From positions 107,771,309 to 107,835,308 of the forward strand of contig OW240921.1 in NCBI GenBank assembly GCA_933207985.1: a DNA stretch of 64,000 nucleotides. Reading direction: 5' to 3'. The stretch's first letter is position 1. Every line of letters begins with the position of its first letter. The DNA is from Pelobates cultripes. Taxonomy: Eukaryota; Chordata; Amphibia; Anura; Pelobatidae. Under the pieces are notes generated by a model. It had not been told where the DNA came from, searched no databases, and saw only the letters and a list, made by a program, of their open reading frames with translations. Shown here one piece after another: positions 53,072 through 63,343 of the stretch. A program made the position numbers and the translations under genes.

Positions 53072-53736
53072 TTATCCACTGCCACACAGAAGTTTTACCA
53101 TTATACCGATAATCAGTGTAATCACAGCTGAAACCATAGCAATCCCACGCCAAACAATCAATTGCTTCGTAGAAAGAACTTCTCCAACAACATTTCTTGC
53201 CCCAGTAATGGAATCTTTCTCCTGTGCTAAAGTGTTTTGAGTATCCTTTATGGAATCTTCTTCCCACTCTGACATACGGGTATACATTTCAACATAGTCA
53301 TCATCTGGAATGATACAATACCCGCCATTTTTTTCTGGGTCAGTAAATCTGCTTTCTATTTTTGGAGTAGTCGAACCAAAGTACATTTTCTTGGAAGTTG
53401 GTTTCAGTCCTGCTCGGTCCTGAGCCTCATCAAGTGCTTTGTCCCAATTCAAATGTAAAATAAATACTAAAAAAGCGATGGCTTGAACAATGAGACCTGC
53501 AGCAATTCCAGACCACAATCCTATTACACCAAGCTTTCCAGCAAACATTAATACGATTCCATCTGGCAAACCAATGCCATTAAATCCAACTGTGATTATA
53601 ACTGCACCAAACTTTTGCTTTCCCACTCCTCGTAACACTGCAGCACCTGTGGAAGTGAGGGAATCAAATATATGATATGGAGCAAAGATTAGCAACATTT
53701 GGGACACTAGGAGAACAATTTCTCTTTTGGAGTGCT
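53072..53736 (-). pseudogene. SLC47A-like (MATE multidrug/toxin extrusion) C-terminal retropseudogene
   Basis: MATE proteins export organic cations in exchange for protons across the plasma membrane. The frame reads KREIVLLVSQ, then IFAPYHIFDSLTSTGAAVLRGVGKQ (first 20 shown in family form as AAVLRGVGKQK), GLPDGIVLMF and LGVIGLWSGI, matching MATE1/MATE2 helices 10-12. A soluble acidic loop and a last C-terminal helix (AMVSAVITLIIGIMVKLL) follow, as in vertebrate SLC47A proteins of about 570 residues. About 220 codons are open without introns or frameshifts, although several exons encode this part in vertebrate genes. The N-terminal two thirds is missing, so the copy cannot make a full transporter. 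Confidence 0.85.
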
Positions 53737-53825
53737 GGGGTCCTGGGCGGGTGGCCGGTCGGGCAGGCGCGCGCGCGAAGGAACACTCAGTGCTTCCTCT
53801 TCAGCTCCCTCGCGCGCCGCGTAGC

Positions 53826-54005
53826 ATAATCTTAATTTTAATAAGGACAGGAGGCGAGTATTTTGCATTAGCTCTCTTTACTAAACTCCACAGCAGTAAA
53901 GAAAACCATAAAGAGTAACAGGTAAATCACTGTGCAGCATAGTATATATAAGGGTCATGCTGCCTGTACACTTCCTCTTTCTTGAAGCGACATCCAAGTC
54001 CAGAC
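53826..54005. repeat. DIRS copy 2 left terminal repeat, inner part
   Basis: ATAATCTTAATTTTAATAAGG to ...CTTCCTCTTTCTT match 40582-40719 of copy 1. The outer 30 bases are at 50220-50250. Confidence 0.85.
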
Positions 54006-54494
54006 TGAGCTCAAAACATCCAGAAAACCAACGAAAACTGCAACAGTGGTCTTTGGCGAGCAGAACTTGAGGAGACTCCTTGCAAACGAGACTGGAGGCA
54101 AGACAAAATGAAGCCTTTATCCCATCTTGCGGAGTCGTGAGGTTAACCGAACCAGCATCCAGTGGAGGTCCTGAAGAGGATTACACTCAAAGGAGAGTAT
54201 AAAATAGGTTAGGTACTGAACCGTAACTGTTCACGCAGGTGAGCCTTATCAGAGTGCTTTAAGATAAATAAATACATACAGAGTGCTAAAGGCAAAAGGT
54301 TTAAGTACATGTTAGGTGTAAGCATGTGGTACAACATAATTTCTGGCCGCCTAAGGCGGCGATTCTAGGGTGAGAGATGGGCGAGAAGCCGAATATACAC
54401 CAATAACAGTAGAGACTACTAAATTCTAACAAAACATCCGTCACCTTGAGATCCACTCCCCGAGGAGTCAGGGCAGGGAAACAGAAGGGAGGGA

Positions 54495-54594
54495 AAATAC
54501 TCGCCTCCTGTCCTTATTAAAATTAAGATTATTAATACACTAAAGCTAGCATAATCTTCAATTTTATAACATGACAGGAGGCTTCCTATTTTGC
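54495..54594. repeat. DIRS copy 2 internal complementary region
   Basis: Same arrangement as copy 1, with one change in the left-end part (attaatacac instead of attagtacac). Confidence 0.9.
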
Positions 54595-54668
54595 AATTTT
54601 AACGCTGAAGTAGAGATGTCCTCGCAGAAGGGGGAGTGCGAAAATAAAAGGTACGGAAAGTAGATTCC

Positions 54669-55500
54669 CTAGACCAGTCCGCCGCTCGGAGAATGTCCGA
54701 CAGGGACGCCCCTGCTAGAAAGGCTGATGAAGCCGCCGCTCCGCGAACGGACTGGGCTCCGAAAGCGGGGTCTATACCGGCGAGGGAGAGGATCCAGCGA
54801 ATCCATCGGGCCAGCGTGGTGACCGAGACTGGAGCGTGAGGAGACTACGAGGAGTTGACCCGACGTAGAGTTACGGAGTGAGAAGGTAACTGAAACATAC
54901 CTGCGAAGGGTGGAGACGACACAGAGCTGCGGGTCATCGGGAAAAAAGGGGTAAAAGACCGAAGTTGAACCCAACTTAGTGCGACGGGAAATGTGGAATG
55001 TGACCCCTTCAGGGGCCACCTCGAAGGCGTCAACGTCGAAGGCACGAACGTCCAAAACCCGTCGAAAGGACACTAGACAGAGAAGAAAGGCGCACTTAGC
55101 GGATAATTGGCATAAGGAGAGGCGGTCATTCGGAAGCCAATCCCTGAAAAAACGGAGAACCAGTCCAACATCCCATAGATGAGGGTACCTGGGGGCCGGG
55201 GGGCGGCAGAGCCGCATACCACGGAGTAGGCGGCAGACCAGAGGGTCTTTGCCGACCGGGAGATCCCCAACGGGGTGTGGGCCGCCGAAATCGTGGAGCG
55301 AACGACGTTGACAGAACTGTAGGAGCGGCCCGACGAAAGCAAAGAGGAAAGGAAATTAAGAATCATGGGAATAGGTGCTGTAAATGGATCGGAGTCCCAT
55401 TCCACGCACCAAGTAGACCAGGAGGCCCAAGCTGAAAGGAACAGCGTCTAGTTCCGGGGGCCCAGGAATCCCATAAGAGGTCCCTAGCAGCCTGCGATAG
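54669..55500 (-). pseudogene. DIRS tyrosine recombinase, copy 2, broken
   Basis: The C-terminal frame 54669-55217 contains SFRRVLDVRAF, but the segment of copy 1 that follows the strand region (SYVRPHAPV) is damaged by a deletion near 54840. The catalytic His-x-x-Arg and Tyr region therefore falls in a shifted frame. Upstream pieces (55073-55405) lie in other frames. Confidence 0.8.
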
Positions 55501-55505
55501 TCCGC

Positions 55506-57327
55506 TTACTTGCCAGGAACCCCGGAAAGAGACCAAGCCACCAGGGGTAGACGGTCTTCCAGGAGAAGTGGGTGAAGATACCCTTTGGGATCCGTGAGCA
55601 GGTCCGGAAAGGATGGTAGGAGTAGAGGGTCCTTGCAGGAGGAGGCCAGGAGGTCCGAGAACCATGGTTGGCTCTGCCACAAGGGTGTTATGAGAACCAG
55701 TGTGACCTGTTGCGTCCGCATCTGGTGTAATGTTCTCGCAATCATGTAGAATGGGGGAAAGGCGTAGGCCCCGGTCGTCGGCCATTGTTGGAGAAATGCG
55801 TTTGTCGCCTTGCTCTCCGGGTCCGGGAGCCAGCTGAAGAACTCCGGGGTCTGGTGATTGTTGCGAGAGGCGAACACATCCAGGTGAAAAGGACCCCTCC
55901 GGGCTGCCAGGGCCCTGAAGATTCTCGTGTTTAGCTTCCAGTCGCTGACGTCTCTCCAGTGGTGAGAGAACCAGTCGGCCGTGAGGTTGATTTCTCCGGG
56001 TAGGTATTCTGCCTGAAGTGCGATGTTGCGAGGTAGGCAATAGTCGAAGATGTCCCTCGTGATATCCGACAGCAGGCATGAGCGTGCACCTCCTAGGCGG
56101 TTGATATACCGGACTGCGGAGACATTGTCCATGCGTAGGAGGATGCAGGAGTTGAATCTTTCCCGGGCCAGGCTGCGGATCACGAAGGATCCCGCCAGGA
56201 GTTCGAGGCAATTGATGTGCATGGAGAGCTCCTGTGCCGTCCATGTTCCCCCCCGTGGAGATGGTTCCATTGGTGGCACCCCATCCCCACAAGCTGGCAT
56301 CTGACTCCAGTATGAAGTCTGGGGTATCTCCGAATATGGCCCTGCCGTTCTTCGCGAACCTCCATCGTCACAGGGACGGGTTGGTCGTACGTAGGTCTGC
56401 GGCGTAGGTATTTCGCCTTGAGACGTTGCATGGCTCTGTAGTGAAGGGGACCCGGAAATATGGCTTGAATGGAAGCGGAGAGGAATCCTACAATCCTGGC
56501 CAGGTTGCGTAGTGGGATGGAATCGAGATGGAGAACTCTGCGAATCTCCTTGCGAATGGCCAAGATCTTTGAGGCTGGTAGTCTCAGAGTGCATGTTGTC
56601 GAGTCGATCTCGAAGCCCAGGAATTGTATCGTCTGGGCAGGGGTCAGCTCCGATTTCTGTTGGTTCACCACAAAGCCCAGAGATTCCAGTAGGGTTACTG
56701 CGAGATGAGTGTATTGACTCAGTCTGTGTTCATCGGAGCAGAAGACGAGGAGGTCGTCTAAGTAGATAATGCATCGGATGCCCCTGGATTTCAGGTGGGC
56801 CACCACTGGTTTTAGGAGCTTGGTGAAACACCATGGGGCTGAGCTGAGCCGGTGAATTGCCAAGGGCGTCCGTGCCAGAGGAAACTTAGGAGTGCTCGAC
56901 AGTCCGGGTGCACCGGGACTGACAGGTATGCATCTTTTAGATCAAGCCTGGTGAACCAGTCGTTGCTCCGAAGAAGGTCTCGCAGGAGGTGGATGCCTTC
57001 CATCTTGAAGTGGCGGTACACCACGTACGCGTTGAGGGCGCTAAGGTTGATGACAGGGCGGTATTCTCCCGTCTTTTTCCGAACCAGGAAGATATTGTTG
57101 AAGTAACCTCCCCCGTCTTGGGCCGGCTGGATAGCCCCTTTGTCTCGAAGCTCGCCTAGTTCCGCGTTGACGAGATGATGGTCGGAAGACGACATGTGGA
57201 TGGGGCGAGGGGGCTGTGCCTGAAAGGGGGTCCCCACTAGGTCTATGATATATCCCTGAACTGTTTGTAGGATCCATGTGTCTGAACACAGGGCGGCCCA
57301 ATTCTGGAAAGAAAGGGAAATACGCAT
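55506..57327 (-). pseudogene. DIRS reverse transcriptase / RNase H, copy 2, broken
   Basis: Three frame segments (57327-56812, 56863-56180 and 56594-55506) together cover RT and RNase H. LDLKDAYLSVPVH and IYLDDLLVF are present. Relative to copy 1, about 14 bases are lost near 56853 (just before the LPFGLS motif) and about 40 bases near 56350 (start of RNase H), each shifting the frame. Confidence 0.85.
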
Positions 57328-57604
57328 GGTAACAATGGAGGAATACGGGTGCTTAACTGTAGCAAAGCGGGAACGTCCGCGTCCGCGGGGTCCACGGCCT
57401 CTGTCCGAGCCTCTGGAAAAGGGTTGCTGCCGGTAGTCTCTTGTTGGGTAAAACGGTGTCAGTTGGGTACGGGGGCCTGAAGGCCAAAATCGCTGGCGGC
57501 ACGGCCCTGTTGCCGGCCAGCCCTTCCAAAAACCCCTCTGGTAGGGTTGCTTCTGAAGACTCTGCGCATTGAGGACTGCGCTTTATTAAGTGAGATGAAC
57601 ACGT

Positions 57605-59712
57605 TCACGTGTTTGTTAAGTTCCTTGAGGAACGATTCACTAAATAGTTTCCCTTGTGCCTGGGGCCCAATCTCCTTTGTGCTAAGCTCTCCGAAGAGAG
57701 CGTAACATTAGTGTTTCCAATGAAACAAAAGCACCGTTGCGCCCACTCACGAACATCATGTGCCCATTCCCTGATGTCCTCGGCAGAGAAGGAGTCGGCT
57801 TTGGCGTAGGCGTCATCTGCCAGGTACATAATACGAGCCAGGGGGCCTACAGAATCCAGCAGGTTATCCTGAGCGCCCCATAGGCCTTTCTCTACCCCTC
57901 GGCGAGGGTCTCTTCCACTGCGCATCATGAAGGTTGTCATAACCCTGTCAAATTCGGGGGTCTGAGCCACCTTATCCAGCAGGGAAGGGCGTGGGCATTC
58001 AGACCTGTGACGAGACCAATCTCGCCACATTGAATTGGAGAAGCCGGGTTGCTCGCCTGTTGCCTTGGGATTATGGCCCCATGTTAAAAGGCTTGATTTC
58101 CCCCTGCAAAGACAAGAAAGCCGGGTCATTTGGTGCTTGCCCTGTTTGAGCATTGATACCCCAGATAGCTATGCCATGGAGCCCATTCGTATAATGAAAG
58201 ACTATGGGAAAGACTTTGGCTCCATGGCAATTGAACTGTATGTGTGTGCTCTGAGCGTCATTCAGTAATAATGTGCGCTTAGACCTAAGCTATCTGGGCA
58301 TATGTTGCATGTCTGTATTTTATGTCATAAATGTAACCTTGTGTATTTTATTGTATTTTACTGTCTTTTTGCTGCCATGTGTTCAATGGAGTTTTGCCAC
58401 TGTCTTTGGAGATAATTGGATTACTTAATATCTCCAGGATAGAAGACTCTGTGGAACTGGTTTTGGGCAGAAAAGCCATGCTTCCTGTGGTCACAAAGGA
58501 CTACGATCTATCTTTTGAACCACTGGACCAATTTGTATGATTTTGACGTATGTTTGTATTTGGAGTATGCTGATTCTGAAAATGTAAGAATTTTATGTGA
58601 ATGTGATGCATACTTTTCAAGTTATGAATAATGTGGAAAAATTGTATTTCTCTGCTTGTGCTAAATGACAGTACCCATTGTGTAAGGTAATTGAATCACA
58701 TGCAGAGGGGAGGAATTTGTGTGGGAGTGTCTGAGTGTATTGTATGTGTTTATTGGTTGTGTTCCAAAACCCTGTGGGTGGTACTAATGTGTAAGAATGT
58801 GTACATAAGCACAATAAACCCTCAGCTCTGTCTGTTCACTGCTTGACCCTCAACACGGAGCTTTGTCTCGTTCTTGGGGGGATTTATTGTATGCTGTTCC
58901 AGTTTGACCGCTAGGAGTGTAAACCTATTCGCATGGTTTTTCCTATTTGGCTATTTACAGCATTCGTATGGTTTCCTGTTCGGCGGATTGGTGTTCTGCA
59001 GTAGCTGTGCCTGTGTCTCTGGAAAGGGGGACAATCGCCTAAACGGTTTTTACCCCTTGTGTGCAAAACGGTCCGTTACAAGACCTAAGTCGGCTGCGGA
59101 CCTCTTTCTCTAGAGGCTTGCGGAGCCACAGGTGCATGAACCTGGAAAGGTGTTCTGAAGGAGACCAGTCACCCGATCTGGGGTGCCGTATGTTGCGAGG
59201 GTCGAACATCGCCTGACCCGAGGGGTCTAAAATGGTGTCCGAGTCAAGAGGAGGCTCTGCGTCCGCAGTGTCCTCGTAACCCCCTGTCTAGGCCGCACCC
59301 AGGAGGGTCTCCCGCATGAAAGCGGAGACAGACTTCTCGTCCGAACCCCATGCGTCGTAGTCCGAATCAGAAGCATCAGCTTGCCACTCATCTAGCACTG
59401 ACATGGAATGGGCATGGCCCTGCTCTTCGTCTGAAGGTGCTTGCTTTGGCAGATTTGCGCTTTGCTGGTGCCTTACCCTTGGGTGGTTTGGGTGCATAAT
59501 CTTCGCCTTTCTCATGGCGTTTCTTAGGGCGGGAGTCATCCCTGGTCTGATAGTCGGACATATCAGAATCCGACTTGTGGCGTGGTCGCCTGCGGGGTTT
59601 TGGTACGTCTGGAGCCGTAGCTCGGGCCTTGGAGAGTGCCTTCTCCACAGAGGCAGCGACGACTGCGTTAATCATGGCCTGGAAGTCCACAGGGACGTTC
59701 TGGGAGTCTTCC
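57605..59712 (-). pseudogene. DIRS gag, copy 2, interrupted by a solo LTR
   Basis: Gag starts MEDSQNVPVDFQAM at 59712. It has a deletion near 59440 (frameshift), a stop near 59290, a 1075-base LTR at 58006-59080 and another deletion near 57685. The intact stretches align base by base with copy 1. Confidence 0.85.
58006..59080 (+). mobile_element. Solo LTR of an endogenous retrovirus-like element, 5-bp TSD
   Basis: Boundaries are TGTGACGAGACC...GGTCCGTTACA (TG...CA). AGACC flanks both sides (58001-58005 and 59081-59085), and the uninterrupted site exists in copy 1 at 44847. The plus strand has AATAAACCCTC at 58813 and a GTCTCGTTCTTGGGGGG stretch near 58867, resembling the R/U5 region of gamma/epsilon-type retroviral LTRs. 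No viral gene is present; it was presumably left by recombination between two LTRs. The insertion breaks gag of DIRS copy 2. Confidence 0.85.
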
Positions 59713-60235
59713 ATGCTAAGGGTAGGCTGATATATGTCACTGAAAGGCACAGTAATAAACGGGCACCCAGGTCTTGAGTATAGGCATAGGGTCAGTTGAT
59801 GATAGTTGTGGTGGGAACAACGCCCAGTTATAAACCCCAGCAGGGTATAGTTGGTGATCTTATAAACTGGGGCTCACCCAGTTAGAGAGAACTGCGAAAG
59901 CTAGTCTCCCAATAAGCAGCGTAATTATAGTCGGGGCTCACCCCGGTTGCACAGGGCTGGAACCCTTAAGTGCAGGTCACAATAATAAACAGGCAGCAGC
60001 ACTGACCTGACTGACCCAGCCACAGGATATAGTGAGTCTTAGCTTGGTAGTAGTAGATAAAGGCACAGGAATGCTGAGTAGGAGGTCTGTGAAGCAGATG
60101 GAATGCTGAGCAGGTAATCCTAGGCAGTCACAGGGATGACAGTCACAATAGGGAGTAAATCCAGCAAGATACAGGTGGCAGCTAGCTAACACTGCAACCA
60201 CTGAGTCCCCAATGAGATACACGAGGTAAAACAAG

Positions 60236-60345
60236 ATGGCCGCGAGAATCTCGCGGTATCCGCGATCCAAAATGGCGGCCGCGAGTGTAGGCCGCAAGCC
60301 GGGGACAAAATTTTGAGGCCGGAAGCAGGCCGGCGCGAAAACGGC
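60236..60345 (-). promoter_or_regulatory. DIRS copy 2 GC-rich 5' region
   Basis: It keeps the AAGATGGCCGCGAGAATC and AAAATGGCGGCCGCGAG motifs found in copy 1, indicating a conserved functional block rather than random GC content. Confidence 0.45.
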
Positions 60346-60602
60346 CGCGATCGATTTCGGCCGCAAGGAGGGAGCCCAGGAGGGCACTCCAAGCTAGAAG
60401 GGTGGTGGAGGGACCTGGGGGAACCCAAAGGGAAGCTCAGGGGGTCCCAGGGCCAGTAGAGGGGCAGCTAGGAGGGGAAGACACCCACAGAGAGCCCCTA
60501 ATCCCACAGCCCAGCTATAAGAGGAAAACAAAGCTAATAAACAATAATAATAGAGAAAACAAAGCTAATAAACAATAATAATAGAATAATGTGGAACAAT
60601 AA

Positions 60603-60741
60603 AATACAGGCAGTATGACCCTTATATATACTATGCTGCTCAGTGATTTACCTGTTACTCTTTACGTTTTTCTTTACTGCTGTGGAGTTTAGTAAAGAGA
60701 GTTAATGCAAAATAGGAAGCCTCCTGTCATTTTATAAAATT
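60603..60741. repeat. DIRS copy 2 right inverted terminal repeat
   Basis: GGCAGTATGACCC to ...ATAAAATT, complement of the left repeat. It is shorter than in copy 1 because the inner GAAGTGTACT part is lost. Confidence 0.85.
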
Positions 60742-60939
60742 ACAATTATTTGTATTTGAAATAATATATATGCAAACAAACAAAAATACAAATGTTAGTT
60801 ATTAAAAGAGGTAAAGATTGTATTGGCTGCAATAAAGCGTCATTTTCACTATTTACTGACAAATTAGTTACTGAGATAATATACTTTATGTGATATTTAT
60901 GTAGTGTATCTTGAATATATCTATACTTTATTCTTTTTA

Positions 60940-61040
60940 GTCGTGACATCACATAAGTTATCAGGCATGATAAACTGCATGTAAGCCATGTCTCTCTGCA
61001 ACTTTACGATGACATCACACGGTGACATAAAAAGAACAAC
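60940..61040 (+). promoter_or_regulatory. CRE-like promoter candidate
   Basis: TGACATCA occurs at 60944-60951 and again at 61010-61017 (CRE-like, one base from TGACGTCA), with GGTGACAT at 61021. A TATA-like CATAAAAAG lies at 61026, followed by an ORF 150 bases downstream. The arrangement resembles a CREB/CREM-driven promoter. No transcript evidence is available. Confidence 0.35.
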
Positions 61041-61184
61041 TCATATGACAGAGATACAGCTGCAGGAGCTGCAGTGATTTGTCACAGCTCCTGACTACCT
61101 TAAGCAGTGAACAGTGCGATTGTATTCCTGAGCGATTTTGCCTTGTTGTCTTGTTGTTTTTACTATATCATTACACAACCAACA

Positions 61185-61355
61185 ATGACGAGCAAGAATA
61201 GGAAAAGAAAGAGAATGGAATCATTAAACGAAAAAAATGAGGATTCAAAAATATTTCAATCTGGTGTTGAACAAGAGTGCAAGGAGGCAAAGTGTAAAAT
61301 AAAAAAAGTAGAGGACAGCGTGGAAAATAAGAAAGTCGAACGTGAGAAATTGTAA
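61185..61355 (+). CDS. Short lysine-rich ORF, possible first exon
   Basis: The ATG has a good context (ACAATGA, A at -3). The frame of 56 codons starts MTSKNRKRKRMESLNEKNED and is highly charged, with a bipartite-like basic cluster (NRKRKR) that could be a nuclear signal. It ends at TAA, but a donor-like C|GTGAGA at 61342-61343 would splice it onward from residue 52. The CRE-like promoter lies upstream. I do not recognise it, and it may be chance. Confidence 0.3.
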   Translation: MTSKNRKRKRMESLNEKNEDSKIFQSGVEQECKEAKCKIKKVEDSVENKKVEREKL

Positions 61356-61824
61356 TAGGAAGGGAGAAAGTGGGAGTCTCAGATTAGTCCATGTATAGTA
61401 AGAGAAAGAAAGGAAAACATGACATTTCATTTTTTTTCACACACTACTCTCAGGGATTCCACCTGGCTTTTATTTTATTGGTATAGCCAGTATTTGAGGC
61501 TGCCTGGCTGGTGCCAATATTGCAGTGATACTGGCAATATAAATGCTGGTATTTTTCTCAGTATAAATGTAGATTACTCTGCAATACCAGCACTGGCCAG
61601 TAGGGGTCGCTGTGTGTGGAGACAGGCAGGGATAGGAAGTTCCAGCATACCCCTCCCTGCCTAGCTATTCTCACTGATCTGCAGGGGTGCAGCTACAGAG
61701 AGTCCAGACAGCATCTCCCACCCTGCAGAGACAACCTACGGCTCAGGGAAGTAAGGGATGGGGGAAAGGCTGCAAAGAGACATACACTGAGACACTAAGG
61801 GACATTGGGAGACATTATGACACA

Positions 61825-62490
61825 GACACATGGGGACACAGTGTCCCCATGTCTCCCAGCCAGTGTCCCTGGTGTCTCAGTGCCCCCTAGTCTCCCAGTG
61901 ACCCCTAGTCTCCCAGTGCCCCCAGTCTGCCAGTGTCTCACTGTCCCCATGTCTCCTAGTGCCTCCATGTCTCTCAGTGCCCCAAGTGTCACAATGTCCC
62001 CAAGCTAGTGTCCCTAGTGTCTGCGGCCCTGGTGTCTGTGTCCCCATGTCTCCCAGTGCCCCCATGTCTCAATGTCCCCATGTCCACCAGCCAGTATCTC
62101 TAGTATCTTTGTCCCTGGTGTCTGTGTCCCCATGTCTTCAAGTGTCCCCTATTTTCCCATTGTCCCCATGTGTCCCTGCCAGAGTCCCCTAGCCTCCCAG
62201 TGTCACTGGTGTCTCCGTGTCCCTAGGTCTCCCCGTGTCCCCAGGTCTCCCCGTCTTCCTAGTGTCCTAATGACATGGGGACCCTGGGATACATGGGGAC
62301 ACAGGGAGACATGGGGCATTGAGACACTGATACATAGGATCACTGGGATACCTGGGGACACGACATTAGGGGACACTGGGAGACATGGGGCACTGAGACA
62401 CTGATACATAGGAACACTGAGACCTGGAGTAATCGACACATGGGGGCACTGAGTCACGAGGGCACTGGGAGACATGGGGGCACTGGGAGG
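61825..62490. repeat. Minisatellite around (CCCAGTGTCCCCATGTCT)n with inverted second half
   Basis: The plus strand is C-rich (cccagtgcccccatgtctc) from 61840 to 62260, then switches to the complement (ggggacactgggagacatgg) from 62270 to 62490. The array is therefore a large imperfect inverted repeat. Frames across it are artefacts. Confidence 0.8.
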
Positions 62491-62746
62491 AATCCATCCA
62501 TACAGCAGATTTAAACTAAGTAGTTTTTTGGTGATTTTACAGCATTTTCTCTAATGCTACTCCTTGTGATTTACATCATGTGATATCACCCACACATATT
62601 TAATTATGCAAATTAGTAAGGCCGGTATGTTTTTCCAAGAAAGGTGGCAACCCTAACTACTTTTCACATACTCTTACTTAAGTATGGAAAATTAAGAGGG
62701 ATGTATGGGAACAAAACTTGTGTGGACTGGCTGACAATGAATATAG

Positions 62747-63343
62747 TTAAAGGGACACTTTAGTCACCAGAACAACTACAGCTTATTGAATTTGTTCTGG
62801 TGAGTAGAATCATTGCTTTCAGGCTTTTTGCTGTAAACACTGTCTTTACAGACAAAATGCAGTGTTTACATTACAGCCTAGTGATAACTTCACTGGCCAC
62901 TCAGATGGCTGTTAGAGATCCTTCCTGGGTCATGGCTGCCTAAAATGCATCCAAACATTCAGTGTCTCCTCCCTCTGCATGCAGACACTGAACTTTCCTC
63001 ATAGAGATTTATTAATTAAATTAATCTATATAAGGAGATGCTGATTGGCCAGGGCTGTGTTTGAATCATGCTGGCTCTGCCCCTGATCTGCCTCCTTGTC
63101 AGTCTCAGCCAATCCTATGGGGAAGCACTGTGATTGGATCAGGCCACCACTTCTAATGATGTCAGCAGACTGATTGTTTTTATGAGTCTAACAGCATGCA
63201 GAGTTACAGCTTCAGGCTTGAATATAGTAGGATTTTGCTATATTTATGGAGGCATGAGGGGCCCAGGTGGGCTAGATGGTGGTGTTAACACTATAGGGTC
63301 ATGAATTCATGTTTGTGTTCCTGACCCTATAGTGATCCTTTAA
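62747..63343. mobile_element. TTAA-flanked MITE, complete
   Basis: TTAA (62747-62750) plus AGGGACACTTTAGTCACC at the left and CTATAGTGATCCTTTAA (TTAA 63340-63343) at the right. Inner sequences (aaacactgtctttacagac / gcagtgtttaca) are palindromic. About 0.6 kb, no coding capacity. It is the best-preserved member of the family seen repeatedly in this window. Confidence 0.8.

Larger units (their letters stand above)
50265..53825 (-). mobile_element. Processed retrocopy of an SLC47A (MATE) transcript with 14-bp TSD
   Basis: ATAATCTTAATTTT flanks the insert on both sides (50251-50264 and 53826-53839). On the minus strand it ends in a poly(A) tract (plus-strand T/A run 50261-50285), 14 bases after an ATTAAA signal at 50299-50304. 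It contains an intronless MATE C-terminal frame and a long 3' UTR. These are the hallmarks of LINE-driven retroposition. The retrocopy is 5'-incomplete, and its first 80 bases are GC-rich, non-MATE sequence. A hAT element was later inserted in its 3' UTR. Confidence 0.85.
50220..60741 (-). mobile_element. DIRS element, copy 2, carrying secondary insertions
   Basis: The left outer end (AATTGAAGATTATGCTAGC at 50220) is split from the rest of the left repeat (53826 onward) by a 3.56-kb retrocopy. The right repeat ends at 60741 (CCTCCTGTCATTTTATAAAATT). Removing the retrocopy (3561 bases plus its 14-base duplication) and the LTR (1075 plus 5) leaves about 5.87 kb, close to copy 1. The coding frames have small deletions, frameshifts and stops, so this copy is inactive. 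Confidence 0.9.
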
